10,471 nucleotides of DNA from Planctomycetota bacterium (GTDB lineage Bacteria; Planctomycetota; Phycisphaerae; Phycisphaerales; SM1A02). The stretch covers positions 1 through 10,471 of the forward strand of contig QWPU01000085.1 of the NCBI GenBank assembly GCA_003671065.1, given 5' to 3'. The notes below the pieces were generated by a model. That model made no database searches. It saw only the letters and a program-made list of their open reading frames with translations, and had not been told where the DNA came from. The position numbers and the translations under genes were made by a program. Shown piece by piece: positions 1 through 6,588 of this stretch. Every line of letters begins with the position of its first letter. Position 1 is the first letter of the stretch.

Positions 1-521
1 GCTATTTGTGGATTGGTTGCGCCGATAGCCGCGTGCCCGCCAACGAGATCATCGGACTTGCGCCAGGCGAAATTTTTGTGCATCGCAATGTTGCGAACCT
101 CGTGGTGCATAGCGATTTGAATTGTCTGGCTGTGCTTGATTTTGCTGTGAATGTGCTGGGTGTTGAAGATGTGATTGTGTGCGGTCACTATGGCTGCGGT
201 GGTGTGGCGGCCGCGCTTGAGCCGAGTGAAGGGCGCGTGGTCGATCACTGGATTCGTCATGTGCGCGACATTGCGAAGTTCTATTGCGATGAAGTGGAGC
301 GCGAGCCGACGAAGGATTTGCAAGCGCGACGCTTGTGCGAACTCAATGTTGCAGTGCAAGTCGTGCATGTGCGCGAGTCGCCAGTGCTCCTTGCGGCGCG
401 TACGCAGCGCGTGAAAGTGCACGGATGGATTTACGATGTTGGAGACGGACTCTTGCGCGATCTCACGCCAATGGTTGACGAAGTGAAGGCGCTAGAGCCG
501 AGTTGCAGGCTGCGTTCGTGA
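1..521 (+). CDS. can: Beta-class carbonic anhydrase, 5' end cut by window edge
   Basis: Zinc enzyme that interconverts CO2 and bicarbonate in the cytoplasm. The reading frame is open from the window edge (codons from position 3), so the true start lies upstream. Counting from the TTG at 6, the visible zinc ligands are Cys5 (in GCADSR), His61 and Cys64 (in GHYGCGG), with the Asp7-Arg9 dyad. Alignment by eye to E. coli Can is close throughout, for example HRNVANLV, HTDLNCL-like and HGW.Y..GDGLLRDL. It suggests that about 37 N-terminal residues are missing, and that the C-terminus is slightly shorter than in Can. Trp2, Arg27 and Tyr143 match the Trp39/Arg64/Tyr181 set that forms the inhibitory bicarbonate pocket of type II beta enzymes. 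The stop TGA (519-521) overlaps a GTG start of the next gene, suggesting translational coupling to the permease. The family is sure; the gene symbol is by similarity. Confidence 0.95.
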   Translation, partial: YLWIGCADSRVPANEIIGLAPGEIFVHRNVANLVVHSDLNCLAVLDFAVNVLGVEDVIVCGHYGCGGVAAALEPSEGRVVDHWIRHVRDIAKFYCDEVEREPTKDLQARRLCELNVAVQVVHVRESPVLLAARTQRVKVHGWIYDVGDGLLRDLTPMVDEVKALEPSCRLRS

Positions 522-1879
522 GTGATCTCATGCAAGAGCGAGGACATTCCTCCGATCGCTTCCGCGTGATTGGAGTTGTCGGCGCAACAGGCATGATCGT
601 CGCGTCGATGGTGGGCAGCGGCATCTTCGCGCTCACTGGAAGTTTCGGCGCATCGTGCGCTACGCCCGCAAATCTCATCATGCCGTGGATCATCGGCGGC
701 GTGCTCGCGCTCTGCGGCGGACTCGCACTGGCTGAACTCGGCGCGATGATTCCGTGTTCAGGCGGCAGTATCCAATTCGCACGCCTCGCCTTCGGATCGA
801 CCACGGGTTACCTCACCGCGATGGTGACCATTCTCTCGGGCTACATTCTGTCGATCGCAGTCGTTGGCTTGTTTCTAGCTGAGTATGTCGACAATCTCTT
901 CGCGGCTGATGTGTCGCTGCATGCGGTTGCTGTTGCTGCGATCGTGACGGCGTATCTCTCGCAAGTGCCTGGTTTACGCGCGGGATTTGCGTTCAATACT
1001 GCGCTGTCGATTGTGAAAGTTGCGTTCGTCGCAGGCTTTGTCGTCGTTGGTTTGTTCTGGCCTGTTGGCGAACGACTTGAATGCGCGCCTGTCGCTGCAG
1101 CAGATGCACCGAGTCTCTTCTCACCTGCTGTTGCGAACGCAACGCTTGCAGTGAGTTTCGCTTATCTCGGTTGGTCGACAGGCGCCGACATCGCAGGCGA
1201 CATTCGCAATCCCGCGCGCACGGTGCCGCGCGCGATCATCACTTCGATCGCACTAGTGTTCGTGCTTTATCTCGGCGTGAATTTCGTCTACTTGCGCGTA
1301 ATCGATCCAGCCGCGATGACCGATGGCGCAGGCGGCGGCATGAAGGCGATCGGTGCAGTGGCCGCGAAACTTCTCTTCGGCGAAACCATCGGCACGATGA
1401 TGACCGCAGTCATTGCGCTCTTGCTCTTCTCGACAGTGACATCGGGCCTCATCACTGGCGCACGCATTCTCGAATCAATGGCGCACGCGCGTGAGATTCC
1501 CGCGTGGGTTGGGGTGCGGCGCGACAACGGCGTGCCACTGCGCGCGCTCAGTGTGATCGCGCTGCTCAGCCTCGTGTCGCTTGCGATTGGTTCGCTCGGC
1601 GACATCCTCAACATGCTCACCGTGCTGGTGAATGTGTTCTCCTCGCTCTCCGTCGCCGCCGTAATTGTGCTCCGTCAAACCATGCCAAACACCCCGCGAC
1701 CGTTTCGCGTGCCGCTCTATCCCATCACCCCACTCGTGTATCTCGCGCTTGCGGCGTGGACCATCATCGCGAGCATTCAACAAGGCGGTTGGTATGCAGT
1801 GAACGCATCGCTCATCACGATTGCGGTCTTGCTCAGCTGCAGGTTTGTGCCCATCATGCTTCAAAGGAAATCAACATGA
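518..1879 (+). CDS. APC-superfamily amino acid permease
   Basis: Predicted inner-membrane secondary transporter of about 453 residues with roughly 12 hydrophobic helices, the usual size for the amino acid-polyamine-organocation superfamily. Helix 1 carries the substrate-backbone motif GSGIF (about residues 33-37). Helix 6 reads FAYLGWSTGADIAGDIRNP and is followed by R..PRAI, matching the F-Y-G-W ... E/D-I-NP signature of this superfamily. Near the C-terminus RPFRVPLYPITPLVY is also typical. The exact substrate cannot be read from sequence; the LAT/SteT-like branch is the nearest by eye. Start choice: GTG at 518 gives a GTGA overlap with the carbonic anhydrase stop; TTG 503 and ATG 530 are alternatives, and none has a strong Shine-Dalgarno. 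The 3' end overlaps the lipoprotein start as ATGA (1876-1879). The upstream carbonic anhydrase is an unusual partner for this family. Confidence 0.92.
   Translation: MSDLMQERGHSSDRFRVIGVVGATGMIVASMVGSGIFALTGSFGASCATPANLIMPWIIGGVLALCGGLALAELGAMIPCSGGSIQFARLAFGSTTGYLTAMVTILSGYILSIAVVGLFLAEYVDNLFAADVSLHAVAVAAIVTAYLSQVPGLRAGFAFNTALSIVKVAFVAGFVVVGLFWPVGERLECAPVAAADAPSLFSPAVANATLAVSFAYLGWSTGADIAGDIRNPARTVPRAIITSIALVFVLYLGVNFVYLRVIDPAAMTDGAGGGMKAIGAVAAKLLFGETIGTMMTAVIALLLFSTVTSGLITGARILESMAHAREIPAWVGVRRDNGVPLRALSVIALLSLVSLAIGSLGDILNMLTVLVNVFSSLSVAAVIVLRQTMPNTPRPFRVPLYPITPLVYLALAAWTIIASIQQGGWYAVNASLITIAVLLSCRFVPIMLQRKST
1864..1870 (+). promoter_or_regulatory. Ribosome binding site of the lipoprotein gene
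   Basis: AAAGGAA lies 5 bases before the ATG at 1876, inside the 3' end of the permease gene. It fixes the start of the small lipoprotein and supports re-initiation at the ATGA junction. Confidence 0.6.
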
Positions 1880-2319
1880 ATCGACTCTTCCTTATCGCGA
1901 GCGTGTTCACGCTTACCGCATGCAATACCGCACAAAAACCCTTCGAACCAACCGCTAGTCAGGAGGCCGCGCCCGTGCACACTTTCGCGCTTCTCATGTA
2001 CGAACACGGCGACTCGTGGCATCACTTGTCACCCGAAGCTCAGTCCGAACTCATGACGAAGTACAACGCGTGGGTGAAAGACTTGCAAGGTCGCGGCATC
2101 TTCAAAGATGGTTCGCCGATTGGTCGCGGCGGAGTGCGGATCGCCCTCGACGCGCACAATGTCCCCGACGCTGAGCCGCTTGATGTGAACGCGACCAGCC
2201 TCACTGGCTTCTTCATCATCGAAGTCAAAGACGCAGCAGAAGCTGAGCACATTGCTGCGACATGCCCAGCGTTGCTCCACGGCGAAACCGTGCATGTGAG
2301 ACCTGTTGGACATGAGTGA
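1876..2319 (+). CDS. Small lipoprotein with a YCII (DGPF-like) domain
   Basis: 147 residues. The N-terminus is a lipoprotein signal peptide: MNR, a hydrophobic stretch, then lipobox L-T-A-C with the lipidated cysteine at 16. Asn17 follows, so there is no Asp inner-membrane retention signal. After a short linker, residues 35-144 resemble a YCII/DGPF-type ferredoxin-like domain: TFALLMYE near the start, LSPE.....M..Y..W...L in the first helix, LTGFFIIEVKDAAEAEHIAATCP in the second half, and a final VHVRPV strand. The DGPF.E.KE motif of the canonical family is not kept; the corresponding stretch reads PLDVNATSLTG (101-111). Biochemical function is unknown. YCII proteins are normally cytoplasmic or linked to sigma factors, so a lipidated, exported copy is unusual. 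A good Shine-Dalgarno and a 4-base overlap tie it to the permease upstream. The domain call is by eye and moderately sure; the lipoprotein call is strong. Confidence 0.82.
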   Translation: MNRLFLIASVFTLTACNTAQKPFEPTASQEAAPVHTFALLMYEHGDSWHHLSPEAQSELMTKYNAWVKDLQGRGIFKDGSPIGRGGVRIALDAHNVPDAEPLDVNATSLTGFFIIEVKDAAEAEHIAATCPALLHGETVHVRPVGHE

Positions 2320-2328
2320 GCGCTGCAA

Positions 2329-3807
2329 TCACGCGCTGGCGTCTTCACTCTGATCGAAAGTGATCACACGCGGCGTCGCCACAATTGTGTCGTCGAGTTC
2401 AACTTCTTCGGCTGCCACGAGGTTGGCCAAGCGCTTTGCAGATGGCACCAAACGCCGTTCAAACGAACCAACTGCTTCGTTGAAGGACTTGTTGACTCCA
2501 GTGAGTTTGCCACTCACGCTGTTGATATGTTCCACGAAGAGTCCGATGCAATCTGCAAGTTTCTTCGCTTCCTTGCCGATTGCCTCTGCGTTCTCCGCAA
2601 GTTTCGCATTGCTCCAGTGCATGGCCACCGTGCGCAACAGCGCGAGAAGCGTGCTCGGTGTGACCACTAACACCTTCTTTTGCATCGCCTCTGGGTGAAT
2701 GGACGGATCGGTTTCGAATGCCGCAGTGAACGCGCTCTCAATCGGGATGAAGAGCAAGGTGAATTCCACATCACCGGCGATGGCCTTTGCATACTCCTTC
2801 GCTGACAGCGCGCGAACATGAGTACGCAACGCATTGGCGTGTGCAACGCGAAAGTCCTTGCGTGCCGCGTCGGTGATCGTAGGGTTGATCGATTCCAAAT
2901 ACGCGTTCAACGGGACCTTCGAGTCGATGGCGATGCATCGAACACCTGGAAGCCGCACAATCATGTCAGGACGTAGCCGCCCTTCTTCGCCTTCAACACT
3001 CTGCTGCTCGGTGAAATGCACGCCAGCGGTCAAGCCCGCCATCTCAACAACCGTGCGCAGCGCGACTTCGCCCCACTGCCCGCGCTGACGATTGTCGCGC
3101 ATCGCGCTCGTCAACAATTGCGCCGCGTTTGACGCACTCACCTGCAAATCGGCAATCTGTTTAAGTTGCTCGCCCAGCATCTTCGCGTCGCCTTCACGCC
3201 GTTCGCCGAGCGACTTCATCAACACTTCTTGCTTGACGAGTTGCTCCTTGAGGGGCGTGAGCGTGAGATCAATCGCCTTCTGCCGCGACTCAAGATCTTG
3301 CTGCGACAGTTTGCTGTGACCTTCGAATTGTTCCTTCGCCTGCTTGATGAGCGATTCAGCCGTGGCCTTCAAGACATCAGCGCCAGTTGCTTTGAACGCT
3401 TCCGTGAGCGCGATCTTCGACTCGTCAATCGCGCGACGAGTGTCCGCGAGCGCTTTCTCACCTGCACTGATGCGCTCTTCATTCGCGCGCAATTCCAGCT
3501 GCGTTTTGGCTCGTAGCGCCGACTCCTGCTCGGCTTTCGCGCGCTCACTCGCAACTTGCGCGCGAAGATCCTCTGCGATTTGTTGCGCCGAACCATGCAA
3601 CGCCTTCGCCGCAGCGGCATCGCTCAACGCACTTTGACATTGCCCACGCAACGAATCGCGTTCAACTTTCGTCGCCGCAAGTTCCGCGTCAAGCGCATCA
3701 CTCCCCGCCGCACGCGCACGCGCCGCGAGGTTCGCCATAAAGAAACCGATGACCCCGCCGACAACGCCGCCGAGGCCGATTCCCACCAACATTGAGATTC
3801 CATCCAT
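2329..3807 (-). CDS. rmuC: DNA recombination protein RmuC
   Basis: 492 residues, close to the roughly 475 of E. coli RmuC. An N-terminal glycine-rich membrane segment (about 6-27) is followed by a long Ala/Lys/Glu-rich coiled coil (about 35-225). The RmuC domain then begins near RGQWGEVALRTVVEMAGL (242-259). Further hallmarks are LRPDMIVRLPG and IAIDSKVPL (278-300, a nuclease-like PD...D.K arrangement), FIPIESAF (353-360), VVTPSTLLALLRTVA (381-395) and SFNEAVGSFERRLVPSAKRL (441-460). In E. coli, RmuC limits inversion at short inverted repeats; the nuclease-like fold suggests DNA processing, but the reaction is not firmly known. The ATG at 3807 is supported by GTAGGA seven bases upstream. The gene is transcribed divergently from truB and converges on the YCII lipoprotein gene with only 9 bases between the stops. 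The C-terminal tail (466-492) is acidic and unconserved-looking. Confidence 0.94.
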   Translation of the reverse strand: MDGISMLVGIGLGGVVGGVIGFFMANLAARARAAGSDALDAELAATKVERDSLRGQCQSALSDAAAAKALHGSAQQIAEDLRAQVASERAKAEQESALRAKTQLELRANEERISAGEKALADTRRAIDESKIALTEAFKATGADVLKATAESLIKQAKEQFEGHSKLSQQDLESRQKAIDLTLTPLKEQLVKQEVLMKSLGERREGDAKMLGEQLKQIADLQVSASNAAQLLTSAMRDNRQRGQWGEVALRTVVEMAGLTAGVHFTEQQSVEGEEGRLRPDMIVRLPGVRCIAIDSKVPLNAYLESINPTITDAARKDFRVAHANALRTHVRALSAKEYAKAIAGDVEFTLLFIPIESAFTAAFETDPSIHPEAMQKKVLVVTPSTLLALLRTVAMHWSNAKLAENAEAIGKEAKKLADCIGLFVEHINSVSGKLTGVNKSFNEAVGSFERRLVPSAKRLANLVAAEEVELDDTIVATPRVITFDQSEDASA

Positions 3808-3867
3808 GCGCGCATCCTACCCATCGCCGCCGCGCACGCGACTGGCAATTTCGCGACACTTCGACCG
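3808..3867. promoter_or_regulatory. Divergent intergenic region rmuC / truB
   Basis: Sixty bases separate the rmuC and truB starts, so both promoters must lie here or inside the flanking genes. On the minus strand GTAGGA (3815-3820) is the rmuC ribosome binding site. On the plus strand there is no Shine-Dalgarno before the truB ATG. I see no convincing -35/-10 pair in either direction. Confidence 0.4.
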
Positions 3868-4587
3868 ATGCGTTACCTCTCTGATCTCAGTGGAATTCTT
3901 GTGCTCGACAAGGACATTGGCATGTCAAGCATGCGCGCGGTGGAGATCGCGCGTCGGCGTGCGGGTCGTGCGAAGGCGGGGCATGCGGGGACGCTTGATC
4001 CGTTGGCGACGGGCGTGCTTGTCATCGCGTTTGGCAAGGCGACGAAGGCGATTGATCTGCTCATGGCGACTGAGAAGCGCTACGAGACTGATGTTGATCT
4101 CTCGGCGTTTACCGCGACGGATGATCGTGAAGGTGAACGGCGCGAAGTTGCGGTTGCGACTCCGCCGTCACGCGCGCAAGTCGATGCGGCGGTCGCTGCA
4201 TTCCTTGGCACGATCTTGCAGCGTCCGCCTTCGTTTAGCGCCATTCATGTTGATGGAAAGCGCGCGTATCAACTTGCGCGCAACGACACGCCTGTTGAGT
4301 TGCCTCCACGCGCGGTCGTCGTGCATGAGATCGCAGTCCTCGACTATGCGTGGCCGACGGTGCGTGTTGCGATGCGCACAGGCAAAGGCTTCTATGTGCG
4401 CAGTTTCGCGCGCGATCTTGGCGCAGCGCTCGGCACTGGCGGTCATTGCGCAACACTTCGACGCACTGCGGTTGGACCGTTCACGACGCAGAACGCGCAT
4501 CGTTTCGATGATCTGCCTGAAGCGATCGACGCGTCACATGTGATGACGCTTGAAGACGCGCTTACGCAGATGAATTTGCCGCTGTAA
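3868..4587 (+). CDS. truB: tRNA pseudouridine(55) synthase TruB, short form
   Basis: Cytoplasmic enzyme that isomerises U55 in the T-loop of tRNAs. The catalytic motif AGHAGTLDPLATGVL places the nucleophile at Asp44. Tyr72 in EKRYETDVDLSAFTATDD corresponds to the conserved stacking tyrosine of the family. KRAYQLAR (131-138), GFYVRSFARDLG (174-185, Arg178 being the active-site arginine) and GGHCATLRRTAVG (191-203) follow in the expected order. At 239 residues the protein stops right after the catalytic domain and lacks the C-terminal PUA-like domain of the roughly 310-residue E. coli and B. subtilis enzymes. No Shine-Dalgarno is visible before the ATG at 3868, but the conserved GILVLDK segment starts at residue 9, so this start fits. 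The last 26 bases overlap the end of lspA on the other strand. Confidence 0.95.
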   Translation: MRYLSDLSGILVLDKDIGMSSMRAVEIARRRAGRAKAGHAGTLDPLATGVLVIAFGKATKAIDLLMATEKRYETDVDLSAFTATDDREGERREVAVATPPSRAQVDAAVAAFLGTILQRPPSFSAIHVDGKRAYQLARNDTPVELPPRAVVVHEIAVLDYAWPTVRVAMRTGKGFYVRSFARDLGAALGTGGHCATLRRTAVGPFTTQNAHRFDDLPEAIDASHVMTLEDALTQMNLPL

Positions 4588-5242
4588 CACTTGCTTGCAT
4601 GCGACGCACCGAGCGATCTTCGAAGTAACTCGTGATCACAAACAGCGCCATTCCCGCAAGCAACAACACATCGGCAATATTGAACACCCACGGAAACACA
4701 TCACCGGTGGAGTTACCTGGCCACTGATATCCGCCAGGAAGTCCCCAGTTCGGAAGCATGTACAGGAAGTCACGCACCGCGCCGTATTGGATGCGGTCAA
4801 ACAGATTGCCAATTCCGCCTGCGAGAATCAAACCAATCGCGATGTGCGCGGCGTGCATGCGCGAACGCGTGCCACGAGCGAAGAGCATGAGCGCAGCGAC
4901 AGTCGCAACCACGGTGAAGGCGATGAAGAGGCCGCGTTGTCTTTGACCGATGCCAAACACCGCGCCTTGATTGAGCACGAGACGAAAGTCGAGCAAGTCC
5001 CACGGCAGCGCTTCATAGCGCGCGTGATGCGGCACGAAGAACGACGCGTCTTCGAGCACGCGATCGCGCTCAAGTTCGACGGGGTAACCAGCGATAGTCG
5101 CGAAGGCCCATGCTTTCGTCCACAGATCGAAACTCAAGCCGACGACAAACACGCCGATGAGCGTGGCCCATGCCAATGGGGAACGCCATGAAGCGCGATC
5201 GCGTACTTGTTCGCCAGTTGATTGATCCATCAACGCACTCAT
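4562..5242 (-). CDS. lspA: Lipoprotein signal peptidase II
   Basis: Inner-membrane aspartic protease that cleaves the signal peptide in front of the lipidated cysteine of prolipoproteins. Four hydrophobic helices are visible at about 22-40, 103-122, 130-150 and 185-205 of the 226-residue product. Family motifs are F-D-L-W-T-K (Asp39), NQGAVFGI (91-98), GNLFDR...G.VRDF (145-159) and FNIAD (187-191). The catalytic pair should be Asp158 and Asp191. It is longer than the roughly 165-residue E. coli enzyme because of an N-terminal extension and larger outer loops: about 50-80 between helices 1 and 2, and about 160-185 between the catalytic aspartates. Start: ATG 5242 directly follows the stop of the dksA-like gene (TGAGTGATG); GTG 5245 and ATG 5230 are alternatives. 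It is probably cotranscribed and translationally coupled with that gene, and it converges on truB with a 26-base overlap. Confidence 0.95.
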   Translation of the reverse strand: MSALMDQSTGEQVRDRASWRSPLAWATLIGVFVVGLSFDLWTKAWAFATIAGYPVELERDRVLEDASFFVPHHARYEALPWDLLDFRLVLNQGAVFGIGQRQRGLFIAFTVVATVAALMLFARGTRSRMHAAHIAIGLILAGGIGNLFDRIQYGAVRDFLYMLPNWGLPGGYQWPGNSTGDVFPWVFNIADVLLLAGMALFVITSYFEDRSVRRMQASVTAANSSA

Positions 5243-5245
5243 CAC

Positions 5246-6400
5246 TCAACGCGAGCCGCTGGTTTCCATGATGCGCTCAGCCTCAACCGTGTACTTCGCC
5301 CACGGCTTCGCTTCGAGACGAGCCTTCGAAATCGGCTTGCCCGACAACTGGCAGACGCCGTAGGTCTTGTTCTCGATGCGAAGAAGCGCTGCATCGATCT
5401 CCTCAAGAATCTTGCGCTCACCTTCAGCCATGCTGAGCGTGAAATCTTGGTCGTAGACATCGCTGCCCATGTCCGCCATGTGGTTAGGCATGTTGGACAG
5501 ATTGCCATCGGGTGATCGAAGCGCCGCGTCTTCCATGCCGTTGAGCAAGCGCATAGCTGCTCGACGCTTCTCGAGCAAGAGTGCCCGATACTCATCGAGT
5601 TCTTTCTTCGTGAGTTTGGTCCTGATTTCAGCAATTTCCGCTTCGTTTGGCGGGACAATCACTGCGGCGGCGGCGGTCTTCGACTTCTTCGGAAGGATGA
5701 TGCTCTTCTTCGAAATCGCTCGCACGCGACGACCGTTGATGAGCATGAACTCGCTGTTGTCTGGACCGCGCGCTTGCGCAACAGCAGCCGCTGCGGCCGC
5801 GACCGACTTGTGCACATTGAGATCGATCGGACCCTTCTTCGGAACGATCGGCGTTTCGAGAGGACCAGGCTTCGCGGCTGCGGCGTCCTTCGCTGCGGCG
5901 GCCTTGCCACCGGCCTTGCCACCGGCTTTGCCAATGGGCTTCACTGCGACCTCAACGGCGGACTTTGCAGGAGGGCCTTTCGCGGCAGCGCCCTTCGCAG
6001 GCACTGCTTTCGTCGGCGCAGGCTTAGCAGCAGGCGCGATCACGACGGCGGCTTTCGCAGCAGGCGTGGCTTTCGAAGCAGGCGCGGCTTTCGCAGCAGG
6101 TTTTGCGGGAGGCGCAACGGTCTTCGCGGCAACAGGTTTCGCGGTTGGTTTCGCAGCGACTTTCGCGGCGACCTTCGCAACTGGTTTCGCAGCGGGTTTC
6201 ACGGCAGGCTTCGCAACTGGTTTCGCGGCGGGCTTCACGGTCTTCTTCGGAGTCCCCGTCTTTGCGAGCGCGCCCTTATGAATTGACTTCACAGGAGCCT
6301 TGGCCGCAGGCTTTGCAGGAGCTTTCATTGAAGCCTTCGAAGCCTTGGCTGGGGTCGCACCTTTGGCTGCGGCCTTGGTCGGTACTTTTTTCGTAGCCAA
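5246..6400 (-). CDS. TraR/DksA-like protein with histone-H1-like Lys/Ala/Pro tail
   Basis: 384 residues in three parts. Residues 1-180 are low-complexity Lys/Ala/Pro (KPAAK, PVAK repeats), like AlgP or bacterial H1-like proteins, and should be disordered and DNA- or RNA-binding. Residues 181-250 form a basic linker containing INGRRVRAISKKSIILPKKSK. Residues 252-378 resemble DksA/TraR: a helical hairpin (TKKELDEYRALLLEKRRAAMRLL and FTLSMAEGERKILEEIDAALLRIE) with an acidic tip (Asp310, Asp314, Asp317, Asp319), then YGVCQLSGKPISKARLEAKPWAKYTVEAER. Only Cys350 of the four zinc cysteines remains, so this finger probably binds no zinc. DksA proteins enter the secondary channel of RNA polymerase; whether this one does is inference. 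It starts at TTG 6400, chosen because GGGAG lies five bases upstream and the next residues (MATKKV) begin the tail. Stop and lspA start abut. The C-terminal family call is strong; the role is open. Confidence 0.88.
   Translation of the reverse strand: MATKKVPTKAAAKGATPAKASKASMKAPAKPAAKAPVKSIHKGALAKTGTPKKTVKPAAKPVAKPAVKPAAKPVAKVAAKVAAKPTAKPVAAKTVAPPAKPAAKAAPASKATPAAKAAVVIAPAAKPAPTKAVPAKGAAAKGPPAKSAVEVAVKPIGKAGGKAGGKAAAAKDAAAAKPGPLETPIVPKKGPIDLNVHKSVAAAAAAVAQARGPDNSEFMLINGRRVRAISKKSIILPKKSKTAAAAVIVPPNEAEIAEIRTKLTKKELDEYRALLLEKRRAAMRLLNGMEDAALRSPDGNLSNMPNHMADMGSDVYDQDFTLSMAEGERKILEEIDAALLRIENKTYGVCQLSGKPISKARLEAKPWAKYTVEAERIMETSGSR
5901..5936 (-). repeat. 12-bp tandem repeat inside the H1-like tail
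   Basis: Two exact copies of GCCTTGCCACCG (5901-5912 and 5913-5924, plus-strand reading) and a third diverged copy (5925-5936). It encodes the GKAGGKAGGKA stretch at residues 157-167 of the dksA-like protein. The period is a multiple of three, so copy-number change would keep the frame. Confidence 0.75.
6173..6240 (-). repeat. Duplicated 36-bp unit coding for the VKPAAKPVAK motif
   Basis: Positions 6173-6204 and 6209-6240 match at 30 of 32 bases, offset by 36 bases. They encode VKPAAKPVAK twice (residues 55-64 and 67-76). Both differences are silent, so the coding repeat is kept at protein level. Confidence 0.75.
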
Positions 6401-6588
6401 GAAATCTCCCTTTCGAAGGAGCGAACTCAGATCAGTCTCTTGTCAGTTGCGAATTGGTGCCAATTGGACGCAGGTACGACTCGCGCGCCGCACGCCCGTT
6501 GGGGGTGAGAGCGTAGCAAGGCATCGAGCACTCGTCAAAGGAGTGGAATGCGAAAGAGGGCGATTCGCGGCTTGATAAAGGGACTCTC
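6401..6588 (-). promoter_or_regulatory. Leader region between accA and the dksA-like gene
   Basis: 188 bases with no credible gene, and the likely site of the promoter of the dksA-like/lspA pair. GGGAG (6406-6410) is the ribosome binding site for the TTG at 6400. A perfect dyad AATTGG-TG-CCAATT (6452-6465), about 52 bases before the start codon, could be an operator or part of a promoter. A weak CACTC/GAGTG stem spans 6529-6545. I cannot identify a convincing sigma-70 -35/-10 pair or a terminator with a T-run for accA. Confidence 0.45.
6406..6410 (-). promoter_or_regulatory. Ribosome binding site for the TTG-started dksA-like gene
   Basis: On the minus strand GGGAG sits five bases ahead of TTG at 6400. 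It decides this start over downstream ATG codons, the first of which lies deep inside the Lys/Ala/Pro tail (Met25). Confidence 0.65.

Noticed and set aside
1504..1875. N-terminal extension of the YCII lipoprotein frame back to 1504
   Set aside because: This part is the Arg/His-rich shifted frame of the permease; the signal peptide, lipobox and Shine-Dalgarno all support the ATG at 1876.
3749..4543. 264-residue Arg/Leu-rich plus-strand open frame
   Set aside because: It is a shifted frame over the rmuC 5' end and truB; the truB frame carries all the conserved motifs.
5901..6240. Short repeated units that might suggest a CRISPR or VNTR array
   Set aside because: They are in-frame coding repeats of a low-complexity protein tail with no unique spacers.
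5469..6281. 270-residue plus-strand open frame, rich in Phe, Ala and Gly
   Set aside because: It is the antisense shadow of the Lys/Ala/Pro tail of the dksA-like gene; its composition mirrors the AAG/GCN codons and shows no domain.
6529..6545. CACTC/GAGTG stem as a terminator of accA
   Set aside because: A 5-base stem with no T-run on the minus strand is too weak to call.
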